Part shown: piece by piece, positions 1 through 8,024 of the stretch
Numbering within the stretch: the first letter of the stretch is position 1
Layout: every line of letters begins with the position of its first letter
Source of the DNA: an uncultured Moraxella sp.
GTDB taxonomy: Bacteria; Pseudomonadota; Gammaproteobacteria; Pseudomonadales; Moraxellaceae
Length of the DNA: 12,383 bases
Direction of reading: 5' to 3'
NCBI GenBank assembly: GCA_916720335.1
Contig: CAKAQU010000044.1
Span: forward strand, 1-12,383
Made by a program: the position numbers and the translations under genes
Notes under the pieces: generated by a model
What the model was told of the DNA's origin: nothing
Database searches by the model: none
The model's input: the letters and a program-made list of their open reading frames with translations, nothing else

Positions 1-26
1 TTTGATGATTCATTTATCTTGTTAAT

Positions 27-3000
27 TTAATCATCATTTAAATGCTGCTCGCCTTCTGGTTTAGCTATCAGGTCCTGATTTTCTGGTGATTTTTCTGCTA
101 CTTTACGCTTAACCACCTGTGATTTTTGAGCAGCCTTAGAAGTTTTTTTATTCACTGATGATTTGGAGTTTTTTGGTTTAGTAGGTTTAGGCTTTTTAGG
201 CGTAGCAACTAAATTTAAAATCCCCAACTGTGGTGGCAACATCAAATCAGAAACTATCTCAATCATATTTTTATAGTTGTCTGATTTCTTTTTGTCATCT
301 GCTTTTTTACCTGTTGGTTTTACCTGCTCTGCTTTTGGTTTATCATCACTTAATACTTGTTCAGTAAATAACTCCAACTGATTTTCTATGACATCATTTA
401 ACACATTGTCCACTAATTTTTGGCTAATATCCGTGGCATCAGATTGAGGAGCAATCTGTGCAGTTGTATCTACCTGCTCTGTTTGGTCAATTTGCATTTG
501 AACCATTTGCAAGGATTGATTTTCAGCCAATTTACCAAAATCAGGATGCTGTCCACGCGGGTCGTTGCTGGCACGCTTACAAATTGGTGATGGTGTTACG
601 GCAGTTTTTCCTTGAGGTGCGTTAAATTGCCCAACTGGTGTGGTATTTTGATGAAATTCTGCTAAATAACTACCATTGAGTGGAGCATAACCATAATTGC
701 TAAAATCACGCAAATCAAAATCTTGATTTTGCTCATTGTGTTTTAACGCCAATAAAAAGTCTGCAATAAAATCGCCACTGGCTTTAGCTCCTAGCACCTT
801 TTGAATAAACTCGCCTGACAAACCGTTAATAGCGATTGGCATTTGATGGTAAGCGGCAATTACTCGTGGGTCATTATTAGCGCGTCGCATTTGCTGGGCA
901 ATTGCGGTCAGTTTTGCTTGGTCAAGCTGCAAAGCAGCTGATTTTTGACTTGATGCATCATGTTGTGATGAGTCATCAATAAGTTTATCGTTTGACACAG
1001 CATCTGTTTTGGGCTGCACTGAATCTGATGAAATTTGTATTATATCAGATTGAGTATCAACAAATTTTGTTTGAGTTTTAGAACTTTGAACTACATCTTC
1101 AGGCATCGATACTGACTGGGTTTCTTCCATATGCACAGTTTGCTGATGATTTTTTTCTTGAGCCAAAGATTGGGTTTGAGCATTATCAATTGCTTTGACA
1201 CTTTCTACTTGTGCTTTTGTGATGGCTTTATCTTTAGATTTTTGCACCAATTTTTTGGGTTCTTCTTTGCTATTATCCAATGATAAATGTACTACCTCTG
1301 CTGTTTTTTCGGTTTTAGGACTGGCAATCACTTGCAACACAACGTCGGTTTTTTGCTCTTTTTGCACAGGTTCTTTTTCTATGGACGATTTCTCGGTACG
1401 CGTCGTTTTTTCTGCTTTTGGTTTTAATGTTTCCATGCGTACCACTTCGCCACGTGGCTCACGCACTGAATGAGCATCACGTCTTGGGTATTCAGACTTT
1501 TCCTCTTTTTTATTTTCTTCTTTTTTGACGCGTTTATCAGCTTTATCCTGTTTATCTTTGTCATAATCAGCTTTAAATTCTGCCGATTTATGCTCTGAAG
1601 GCTTATCTGAAGATTTATACGATTTATCAGTTTTAACCTCTACAATTTCTTCTTTAAACTCGCGTCGTTTTCTAGGTTTGGTGTTTTTGCGCTCTTCGGA
1701 TTCTTTTGTGCGTGTTGTGTCAGCAATATGAACCGCACCTGCCGAACCTAAGCTGACTCGTCCACTATTAACAATGCTCTCAATAGCCGCTGTAACATCG
1801 TTATTATTTAGTGCGCCTGTCAAATTGGCTTGTGGTTTTGGAGCGAACAAATTAGATAACCACGCCACTGTTTGGGTTGGCATTTTTTCAGGAATTTTGG
1901 TTTCTTTTTTAACTTTGTCGTTTTTGTCATTTTTGTCGCTTGCCACCTTTTGCCAACGATTAGTTCCTGATTGTTGAACTTCTGCAGTATGCCAATTGGT
2001 ATCGTAGCCTTTATCAACAGCGTCTTTTTCTTCAGCATCGACAATGCGTTCATAGCTTGATGGCGCAAAACCATCTGGATTAAAATGCAGACTAAAATTA
2101 GGGCTTTCTAAATGCGCATGTGGCAAAATTGTAATACGTACACCGCTATCTTGTTCCAAATACACCAAACTTTCGCGTTTTTCATTAAGTAAAAAAGCAG
2201 CAATTTCAGTTGGTACTTCAGCCTGAATTTCACCCATACGCTCTTTTAAAGCAATTTGTTCAAGCTGGCGCATGATGGATAATGCCAAAGAACGTAAATC
2301 GCGAATCATGCCATTACCATGACAACGTGGACAAATGTATCCTGTGGATTCTTCCAACGATGGGCGTAGACGCTGACGACTCATTTCCATCAAGCCAAAT
2401 TTGCTAATTTCAGCAAATTGCACGCGCGCTCTATCGTAACGCGTGGCATCAATTAGGCGTTTTTCCACGTCTTTTTGATGGCGAGGGTCGTTCATATCAA
2501 TAAAATCAATGACAATCAGCCCACCCATATCACGTAGACGCAGCTGACGGGCGATTTCATCGGCAGCTTCTAAATTGGTGTGATAGGCGGTTTCGGCAAC
2601 GTCTGAACCTTTGGTTGATTTTGATGAGTTAATATCAATAGCAACCATTGCTTCAGTTTGGTCAATCACAATAGAGCCACCTGACGGCAAACGCACTTCG
2701 CGCTGATATGCGGTTTCAATTTGTCTTTCAATATTAAAATGAGCAAATAAAGGTTCGTAATCGGTATATTTTCGCAATTTGCCCAATTGGTTTGGCATCA
2801 CTGAGGCGATAAAGTTTGCTGCCTCATTATACGCATGTTCACTATCAATCCATACTTCGCCGATATCATCACGCAAATAATCACGTACCGCACGAGTAAC
2901 CACGCCTGCTTCTTGATGGACAAGGCACGGGCTAGGACGTACGCGATTTTGTTCCAAAATGGATGCCCAAATATCTAGCAAATGTCCCAAATCATTTTGT

Positions 3001-3530
3001 AAATCATCAAACCCCTTACCCAATCCTGCGGTACGCACAATAACACTCATCCCATTTGGGATAGACAAGTTATTGATGATTTGCTTCATCTCTTCGCGAA
3101 CTTTACCAGAAATCTGACGGCTAATTCCGCCCGCCTTATCGTTGTTTGGCATCAATACCAGATAACGCCCCGCCAGTGAAATATAAGTTGATAGCGCCGC
3201 TCCTTTATTACCACGTTCTTCTTTTTCAACCTGCACAATCACCTCATCGCCTTCTTTGATAAGATGACGAATTGAATCCGTTCTGGGGTCGCCTTTTAGA
3301 TATTCTGCACTGATTTCACGCAGTGGCAAAAAACCTTGTCGTGCCGAACCATATTCCACAAAAACCGCTTCTAAAGATGGTTCAACTCGGGTAATGTGCC
3401 CTTTGTAAATATTGGATTTTTTTTGTTCGCGGGTACGATTTTCCAAATCAAAATCGTATAAATGATTATCTTTACACAACGCTACGCGAATTTCTTCGTT
3501 ATGGGTTGCGTTGATTAAAATGCGTTTCAT
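27..3530 (-). CDS. rne: Ribonuclease E, complete, with long disordered scaffold half
   Basis: Endoribonuclease that starts most mRNA decay, processes rRNA and tRNA precursors, and scaffolds the degradosome on the inner membrane. The protein has 1167 residues (E. coli about 1061). Starting at ATG 3530 gives the family N-terminus MKRILINAT and has AAGGA five bases upstream; an in-frame extension to 3569 adds 13 unconserved residues. Visible in order: S1 domain (about 38-120), 5' sensor region, DNase I-like catalytic core with magnesium ligands D299 (AIDINS) and D342 (VIDFIDM), and the zinc link CPRC at C400/C403, matching E. coli D303, D346, C404 and C407. A hydrophobic island AWLSNLFAP around W557 sits where the E. 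coli membrane-targeting helix lies. Beyond it the chain is rich in K, E, D, Q, S and T, with RANNDPR (883-889) and RASNDPR (986-992) flanking a more hydrophobic stretch, then a lysine-rich tail. The gene diverges from rluC, as in E. coli. RNase E is more likely than RNase G because of the length and the scaffold. Confidence 0.97.
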   Translation of the reverse strand: MKRILINATHNEEIRVALCKDNHLYDFDLENRTREQKKSNIYKGHITRVEPSLEAVFVEYGSARQGFLPLREISAEYLKGDPRTDSIRHLIKEGDEVIVQVEKEERGNKGAALSTYISLAGRYLVLMPNNDKAGGISRQISGKVREEMKQIINNLSIPNGMSVIVRTAGLGKGFDDLQNDLGHLLDIWASILEQNRVRPSPCLVHQEAGVVTRAVRDYLRDDIGEVWIDSEHAYNEAANFIASVMPNQLGKLRKYTDYEPLFAHFNIERQIETAYQREVRLPSGGSIVIDQTEAMVAIDINSSKSTKGSDVAETAYHTNLEAADEIARQLRLRDMGGLIVIDFIDMNDPRHQKDVEKRLIDATRYDRARVQFAEISKFGLMEMSRQRLRPSLEESTGYICPRCHGNGMIRDLRSLALSIMRQLEQIALKERMGEIQAEVPTEIAAFLLNEKRESLVYLEQDSGVRITILPHAHLESPNFSLHFNPDGFAPSSYERIVDAEEKDAVDKGYDTNWHTAEVQQSGTNRWQKVASDKNDKNDKVKKETKIPEKMPTQTVAWLSNLFAPKPQANLTGALNNNDVTAAIESIVNSGRVSLGSAGAVHIADTTRTKESEERKNTKPRKRREFKEEIVEVKTDKSYKSSDKPSEHKSAEFKADYDKDKQDKADKRVKKEENKKEEKSEYPRRDAHSVREPRGEVVRMETLKPKAEKTTRTEKSSIEKEPVQKEQKTDVVLQVIASPKTEKTAEVVHLSLDNSKEEPKKLVQKSKDKAITKAQVESVKAIDNAQTQSLAQEKNHQQTVHMEETQSVSMPEDVVQSSKTQTKFVDTQSDIIQISSDSVQPKTDAVSNDKLIDDSSQHDASSQKSAALQLDQAKLTAIAQQMRRANNDPRVIAAYHQMPIAINGLSGEFIQKVLGAKASGDFIADFLLALKHNEQNQDFDLRDFSNYGYAPLNGSYLAEFHQNTTPVGQFNAPQGKTAVTPSPICKRASNDPRGQHPDFGKLAENQSLQMVQMQIDQTEQVDTTAQIAPQSDATDISQKLVDNVLNDVIENQLELFTEQVLSDDKPKAEQVKPTGKKADDKKKSDNYKNMIEIVSDLMLPPQLGILNLVATPKKPKPTKPKNSKSSVNKKTSKAAQKSQVVKRKVAEKSPENQDLIAKPEGEQHLNDD

Positions 3531-3620
3531 GACGTTCCTTAATGGGAATTTTCCCAAAATTAACATCAAGTGCAGTTAGATTTTTTAAGAGTAGTTTTGA
3601 TTGTTTTATATTTTGGTTAT

Positions 3621-3639
3621 TTGTTTAACTGATAAACAA
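3621..3639 (-). promoter_or_regulatory. Hairpin in the rne leader
   Basis: Perfect 7-bp inverted repeat, TTGTTTA / TAAACAA with a 5-nt loop, about 90 nt upstream of the rne start codon inside the predicted leader RNA. It is A+U rich and so only moderately stable. By analogy with E. coli it could take part in RNase E autoregulation, but the sequence shows only the pairing potential. Confidence 0.3.
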
Positions 3640-3838
3640 GTAAAACACTCATTCTGAATTTTTATCTGAATGTATGTTTTTTATTCAATTATTAAACTTA
3701 CTTTGCCAAATATCCATTCTTGATTGCGCAAAACCAGTGTGACAATCACTAAAAATTGATTAATGCAATCATGCACATTGGTGTCATTGTTCATCAGTTA
3801 TTTAAAATACCAAAACCCAAACTTCATTAATAATATAT

Positions 3839-3868
3839 TTTATATATTATGCACCCTGAGTTTGGCAA
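3839..3868 (-). promoter_or_regulatory. Candidate rne promoter
   Basis: On the minus strand, TTGCCA (3863-3868) and TATAAA (3839-3844) are separated by 18 bases. This predicts a start near 3832 and a leader of about 300 nt, similar in length to the E. coli rne leader (361 nt from memory). The -10 lies in an 8-bp inverted repeat (TAATATAT, 3 bases, ATATATTA; 3831-3849). In such A+T-rich DNA other hexamers could be picked, so this is a candidate only. Confidence 0.4.
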
Positions 3869-4248
3869 AATATTTGGTTGAATTTTATACAAAATTCAAA
3901 AATCGTATTTAAACTTCAGTATTGGTACAATATCATCAGATACGCGCCAATAATTACTTTACAAAAACAGGTTTGTCTTGTGTTTTTGTGTCAGCTTCTT
4001 TTCTGTCAAAATCTTTTACATCACTTGATGTTATTATTAAAATCAAAAATAAAAATTGTGTTGGGCTGCATATAAAGATATCTCAAAAAAAAATTAAAAC
4101 ACCTAAAAAAATTCAGTAGATGGCTGCTTGTTTTGATAAACATATTGATCACAAATGTATACCAAAAGCCAAATTAGGATTGATTGTGGAGTATCTAAAT
4201 GCAACATGCTAAACTATAGCAAATTATTTGCCACTTGCCTACTAAAAG

Positions 4249-5256
4249 ATGAAAAATTTTCAAAATTCCTACAAAAAACCCTCAGAAACCCAAACAGCCG
4301 ATAATGCAATTAACAACTTTGACCAAGTTAACTACTTAACCATCACGCCAAATCAGGATGGGCAAAGGATTGATAATTTTTTGCTTACGCGTTTAAAAGG
4401 TCTTCCTAAAAGTCATTTATACAACATGATTCGCCGTGATGAAATTCGTATTAATAGCAAACGCTGTAAGGCTTTTAATCGTTTAAATGTAGGTGATGTG
4501 GTACGCATTGCTCCTGTGCGTTTAGCCACGCGCGACGACGTGATGATTAGTGATGATTTTGCCAAAAGTTTTTTATCACGAATTTTGTATGAAGATGATG
4601 GGCTAATTGTACTTAATAAACCTTATGGTATAGCAGTACATGGAGGCAGCGGTGAAAGTTTTGGGATAATTGAAGCAATGCGGTTTGCCACAGGAAAAAA
4701 ATACTTAGAACTCATTCATCGTATCGATAAAGAAACATCTGGGCTATTGCTGATTGCAAAAAAACGCAGTACCCTAAAAGAGTTGCAAGAAAGTTTTCGA
4801 CAAAAAACCATTCGCAAAAATTATTTATGCTTAGTGGATGGACATGTGCAAAAAGACCGCCAACTCATTCAAAAACCTTTGCTAAAATATACACTTGATA
4901 ACGGAGAAAGACGCGTTAAGGTGGATAAAAACGGCAAAGACAGCAGCACTCATATTCAAACACTTGCTAGATTTTATATACAAAATCAAGCTGTTAGCTT
5001 GGTGCTAGCCAGCCCCCTAACAGGTCGTACGCATCAAATTCGTGTTCATATGAAAACTATTGGGCACGCTCTACTTGGTGATGAAAAATATCAAAACAAT
5101 CCTAAAGCAGCACCTGTAAAACGTTTGTGTTTACATGCGTATGAGTTATTTTTGGCTGATTGCACACACCCTAAACGCCCAAAATCATTTATTGCCCAAA
5201 TTCCTGATGACTTAGCTGCCTATATCAATCCTGCCTGGCTTAAACAAACAGACTAA
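4249..5256 (+). CDS. rluC: 23S rRNA pseudouridine synthase RluC
   Basis: Converts specific uridines of 23S rRNA to pseudouridine (positions 955, 2504 and 2580 in E. coli). The protein has 335 residues (E. coli 319). An S4 RNA-binding domain spans about residues 38-90 (GQRIDNFL, then LPKSHLYNMIRRDEIRIN). The RluA-family catalytic domain follows, with the catalytic aspartate at D160 in HRIDKETSGLLL and the family motifs LNKPYGIAVHGG (about 122-133) and GRTHQIRVHM further on. The first 25-30 residues are a polar extension without clear counterpart. Only ATG 4249 is a plausible start: the next in-frame ATG lies inside the S4 domain. Its ribosome binding site is weak (CTAAAAG). The divergent position next to rne supports RluC over RluD or RluA. 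No terminator is visible before ppx. Confidence 0.95.
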   Translation: MKNFQNSYKKPSETQTADNAINNFDQVNYLTITPNQDGQRIDNFLLTRLKGLPKSHLYNMIRRDEIRINSKRCKAFNRLNVGDVVRIAPVRLATRDDVMISDDFAKSFLSRILYEDDGLIVLNKPYGIAVHGGSGESFGIIEAMRFATGKKYLELIHRIDKETSGLLLIAKKRSTLKELQESFRQKTIRKNYLCLVDGHVQKDRQLIQKPLLKYTLDNGERRVKVDKNGKDSSTHIQTLARFYIQNQAVSLVLASPLTGRTHQIRVHMKTIGHALLGDEKYQNNPKAAPVKRLCLHAYELFLADCTHPKRPKSFIAQIPDDLAAYINPAWLKQTD

Positions 5257-5324
5257 ACAAAAATCCGTAAGAAAAATAAAATAAGCTAACAAAAATACGA
5301 ATGCAAAATGCTAAAATACAGCCT

Positions 5325-5353
5325 TTGTAATTTTTATAGATAAATGCTTTTAT
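5325..5353 (+). promoter_or_regulatory. Weak candidate promoter for ppx
   Basis: TTGTAA (5325-5330), 17 bases, TTTTAT (5348-5353), about 45 bases upstream of the ppx start. Each hexamer matches four of six consensus bases. The 144-base gap after rluC makes a separate promoter reasonable, but the match is weak. Confidence 0.25.
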
Positions 5354-5400
5354 TAGCTATTTATTCCAATTTACCTGATTAAAAGAATTGAAAGAAAAAT

Positions 5401-6948
5401 ATGAAAGCTATATTCACTGATACCACTGCCCGCCATCAACAAATCGCCCAATCTTTGCATGACAGCAATCTTAGTAAAGATGAATTGCTTGGGGCAATTG
5501 ACTTAGGCTCAAACAGTTTTCATTTAGCCATTGCTCGTTTAGACCATGGCGAAGTAAGAAAAATCGCCAGCATTTCCGAAAAAGTACAGCTTGCCGCAGG
5601 GCTTGATGAAAACAATATTTTATCTGAAGAAGCTATCCAGCGCGGTATTGATTGTTTGCGACGTTTTTCTCAACATATCAGTGCTGTAGACAGCTCAAGA
5701 CTGCGTATTGTCGCCACCAATGCTTTAAGAAAGGCAGCCAATGCAAATGAATTTATCAAACGTGCAAACGTGCTTTTACCAAAACCCATTGAAGTGATTG
5801 CAGGGCGAGAAGAAGCACGGTTAATTTATCTGGGTGTATCACATTCTAATGCTAGTACAGATAAACGTCTGGTGATTGATATTGGTGGTGGCTCTACTGA
5901 ATTTATCATCGGTCAAGGTTTTGAACCTATTGAAACGGAAAGTTTGCAAATGGGCTGCGTTTCCTTTACTCGCAAATTTTTTGACGATGGTAAAATCACT
6001 GAACAAACCTTTGATGCAGCCATGAATGCCACCAAAGCCACTTTAATCACCATCACCAAACGTTATAAAAAAACAGGTTGGGATAATGCAATTGCCTCAT
6101 CGGGTACGGCAAAAGCAGCTAAATTGGTGTTAGAAGAATTAGGCTTGTGTCATGAATACATCACATTAGATGCCATGGTCAAACTCAAAAAACAATTAAT
6201 CAAACTGGGGCATATTGATAAAATTGATTATCAAGGTGTCAAGGCTCATCGTCAAGCGGTATTTCCAGCAGGTGTTGCCGAATTGCTTGCGATTATGGAG
6301 GTCTTTGAAATTGATAAATTAGGCTACTCTGACGGAGCGCTGCGCGAAGGCGTCATGTATGATATGCTAGGTAGGCTCAATCATGAAGATGTACGTGACC
6401 GTAGCATCAGCGCCCTTGCCCAAAGGTATTCTGTGGACATCAAGCAAGCAGGACGGGTTACTAGCACCAGTCAAAGACTGTTTGATGCTGTAAGCAGTGA
6501 ACTTGGATTTACAAACGAAGATAAAGATTTATTACGTTATGCGTCAAATTTACACGAAATTGGGCTTGCAGTTGGGCATAGCAACTACCAAAAACACAGT
6601 GCTTATTTGTTAGAATTTTCAGATATTGCAGGGTTTGCCCAATCTGGACAAGCAGTAATGGCGCAAATTGCTTTATATCACCGCCGTAAACTAAAGGTAG
6701 AGAATTTAGAAATTATTGAAAATCTAGGCGGTCGTAAATTAGCGTATTTATGTCTAATTTTACGTCTTGCTGTCAGCGCCAACCAAAGCCGTACCATCAA
6801 ATCAGCGCCCATTTATTTATTTATCAAAAATCCCGATTACTGGCAAGTTACTGTTGGGGAAGGCTTGCACCGCGAATTGATTTTATCTCAATTAACAGCT
6901 GATATTAGCCAATTTGCCAAATGGGGCATAAAACTTGTGATAAACTAA
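5401..6948 (+). CDS. ppx: Exopolyphosphatase (Ppx/GppA family)
   Basis: Cytoplasmic enzyme that removes terminal phosphates from long-chain inorganic polyphosphate; the related GppA hydrolyses pppGpp. The protein has 515 residues, close to E. coli Ppx (513). The actin/Hsp70-like phosphate-binding motifs are present: GAIDLGSNSFHLAIAR (31-46) and VIDIGGGSTEFIIG (158-171). The conserved GREEAR segment (135-140) carries the probable catalytic glutamate (E137 or E138). A C-terminal HD-type helical domain follows, with LHEIGLAVGHSNYQKHSAYLL and YHRRK. Full length with this C-terminal part favours Ppx over short one-domain paralogues; Ppx versus GppA specificity cannot be settled by eye. The ribosome binding site is poor (GAAAGAAAAAT before ATG). 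It is not next to ppk here. The gene follows rluC by 144 bases. Confidence 0.88.
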   Translation: MKAIFTDTTARHQQIAQSLHDSNLSKDELLGAIDLGSNSFHLAIARLDHGEVRKIASISEKVQLAAGLDENNILSEEAIQRGIDCLRRFSQHISAVDSSRLRIVATNALRKAANANEFIKRANVLLPKPIEVIAGREEARLIYLGVSHSNASTDKRLVIDIGGGSTEFIIGQGFEPIETESLQMGCVSFTRKFFDDGKITEQTFDAAMNATKATLITITKRYKKTGWDNAIASSGTAKAAKLVLEELGLCHEYITLDAMVKLKKQLIKLGHIDKIDYQGVKAHRQAVFPAGVAELLAIMEVFEIDKLGYSDGALREGVMYDMLGRLNHEDVRDRSISALAQRYSVDIKQAGRVTSTSQRLFDAVSSELGFTNEDKDLLRYASNLHEIGLAVGHSNYQKHSAYLLEFSDIAGFAQSGQAVMAQIALYHRRKLKVENLEIIENLGGRKLAYLCLILRLAVSANQSRTIKSAPIYLFIKNPDYWQVTVGEGLHRELILSQLTADISQFAKWGIKLVIN

Positions 6949-7004
6949 CCAATTATGGTACATTCATTCAATCATCAATCAACAATGACAAATAAAATAT
7001 CAAG

Positions 7005-7033
7005 TTGGCATTCTAATTTGACTGTGTTAAACT
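7005..7033 (+). promoter_or_regulatory. Candidate accA promoter
   Basis: TTGGCA (five of six consensus bases), a 17-base spacer, then TAAACT (four of six), predicting a start near 7040 and a leader of about 55 nt. An overlapping TTGACT at 7018-7023 is a possible second -35, but has no good -10 at normal spacing. Confidence 0.45.
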
Positions 7034-7095
7034 AATGTGAGTTTACATTTGTTTGATTTTAAAAACTTGATTTTATTTTAGATTTTGGAGTAATT

Positions 7096-7893
7096 ATGAG
7101 TACTGTTTGGGAAAGCGTTCAATTAGCTCGTCATGCAAAGCGTCCTTTGTTTTTGGATTACGTAGCAAATTTATTCACTGAGTTTGACGAGTTGCATGGC
7201 GATAGAGCGTTTGCTGATGATAAAGCAATCGTAGGTGGTCTGGCACGCTTTAATGACAAACCTGTTTTGGTTGTTGGTCAGCACCGTGGGCGGTCAACAA
7301 GGGAACGCATTGCCCATAATTTTGGCATGGCAAATCCAGAAGGTTACCGCAAAGTTATTCGTCTTGTGCAAATGGCAGAACGCTTTAATCTACCCGTATT
7401 TACATTCATTGACACGCAAGGAGCATATCCTGGCGTTGGTGCTGAAGAGCGTGGGCAAGCTGAAGCGATTGCCAAATCCATTGCTGTATTTTCCAGTTTA
7501 AAAACCCCAATCATCTCAACAGTAATTGGTGAAGGTGGTTCTGGCGGCGCACTTGCCATTGGAGTGGCAGATAAGGTAAATATGCTACAAAACAGCATCT
7601 ATTCAGTCATTTCCCCTGAAGGCTGTGCCTTAATTTTATGGCGTACCGCTGAAAAAGCGCCTGAGGCATCTGAGGCTTTAAAACTAGATGCAACTCACCT
7701 GCACCAATTAGGGCTCATTGATGAAGTTGTTGAGGAAGGTTTAGGAGCGCATGAGCAGCCAGAACTGGTGATGGAAAATTTAAAATCACTTTTAACCGAA
7801 CAGTTGGCTCAATTGGAAATTCTAGACACCAATGAACTTTTAAATCAGCGATACAATAGATTGATGAAGTTTAATTCAAATGTTTCTTTGTGA
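7096..7893 (+). CDS. accA: Acetyl-CoA carboxylase carboxyltransferase alpha subunit, short form
   Basis: With AccD it transfers the carboxyl group from carboxybiotin to acetyl-CoA, giving malonyl-CoA for fatty acid synthesis. The protein has 265 residues against 319 in E. coli. It begins at the equivalent of about E. coli residue 57 (WESVQLARHAKRPLFLDYV), so the N-terminal helical extension is absent. This is not a wrong start: the frame upstream meets a stop at 7060-7062, and ATG 7096 has TGGAG at normal distance. The crotonase-fold core is complete: ADDKAIVGG, NFGMANPEGYRK, AYPGVGAEERGQ, the oxyanion glycines in GEGGSGGALA, and YSVISPEGCA. One oddity is FIDTQGAYPG where the family has FIDTPGAYPG. 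I recall short AccA (about 270 residues) in Acinetobacter, so the length is probably a lineage trait. A promoter candidate precedes the gene and a terminator follows. Confidence 0.95.
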   Translation: MSTVWESVQLARHAKRPLFLDYVANLFTEFDELHGDRAFADDKAIVGGLARFNDKPVLVVGQHRGRSTRERIAHNFGMANPEGYRKVIRLVQMAERFNLPVFTFIDTQGAYPGVGAEERGQAEAIAKSIAVFSSLKTPIISTVIGEGGSGGALAIGVADKVNMLQNSIYSVISPEGCALILWRTAEKAPEASEALKLDATHLHQLGLIDEVVEEGLGAHEQPELVMENLKSLLTEQLAQLEILDTNELLNQRYNRLMKFNSNVSL

Positions 7894-7912
7894 TGTTACA
7901 AATTTTTATCAT

Positions 7913-7941
7913 AAACCGCCTATTTGGGTGGTTTTTATTTT
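7913..7941 (+). terminator. Rho-independent terminator after accA
   Basis: AAACCGCC (7913-7920), loop TATTTG, GGTGGTTT (7927-7934): an 8-bp stem with one G-U pair, followed by a T-rich tail (TTATTTT). It starts 20 bases after the accA stop codon and separates accA from the lipoprotein gene. Confidence 0.85.
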
Positions 7942-7977
7942 ATACTGTAACGATTTAATTTTAAATACATCCTATCA

Positions 7978-8006
7978 TTGCTATTAAGATTTTAATTGAT
8001 GATAAT
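7978..8006 (+). promoter_or_regulatory. Candidate promoter of the lipoprotein gene
   Basis: TTGCTA (7978-7983, four of six), a 17-base spacer, then GATAAT (8001-8006, five of six), just after the accA terminator. It predicts a start near 8013 and a leader of about 70 nt containing the TTGAT/ATCAA dyad at 8025-8045. Confidence 0.45.
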
Positions 8007-8024
8007 TTATATCTTTAAGATAAC

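Larger units (their letters stand above)
3531..4248. other. 718-base divergent intergenic region between rne and rluC
   Basis: A very A+T-rich gap between divergent genes. The left half probably holds the rne promoter and a leader of about 300 nt; long rne leaders are known in E. coli, where they mediate feedback by RNase E. It contains inverted repeats at 3544-3555 (GGGA/TCCC in the leader RNA), 3621-3639 (7-bp arms), 3721-3771 (TGATTGC/GCAATCA) and 3831-3849 (8-bp arms overlapping the promoter). The right half (about 3870-4248) should carry the rluC promoter, but I find no convincing -35/-10 pair there. A 9-bp inverted repeat at 3961-3989 and A-runs near 4086-4110 are the only other patterns. 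Short open frames inside have no recognisable protein or ribosome binding site. Confidence 0.7.

Noticed and set aside
3..36. 8-bp inverted repeat TGATGATT/AATCATCA spanning the rne stop as a terminator
   Set aside because: 18-base loop, A+T-rich stem and no following T-run on the minus strand within the window; the true rne terminator probably lies beyond the left edge.
1195..1977. Plus-strand open frames opposite the RNase E scaffold
   Set aside because: They are antisense shadows of a low-complexity coding region that is well supported as rne.
3531..3569. In-frame upstream extension of rne adding 13 residues
   Set aside because: The extension covers the clear AAGGA ribosome binding site, and the family's conserved N-terminus begins exactly at ATG 3530.
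3878..4119. Two overlapping plus-strand open frames of 65 codons in the rne-rluC gap
   Set aside because: A+T-rich low-complexity translation, no ribosome binding site, no recognisable motif, and overlap in different frames; chance frames.
7060..7095. accA as a frameshifted or broken full-length gene
   Set aside because: No sequence resembling the missing N-terminal helices occurs in any frame upstream, and the start has a good ribosome binding site.
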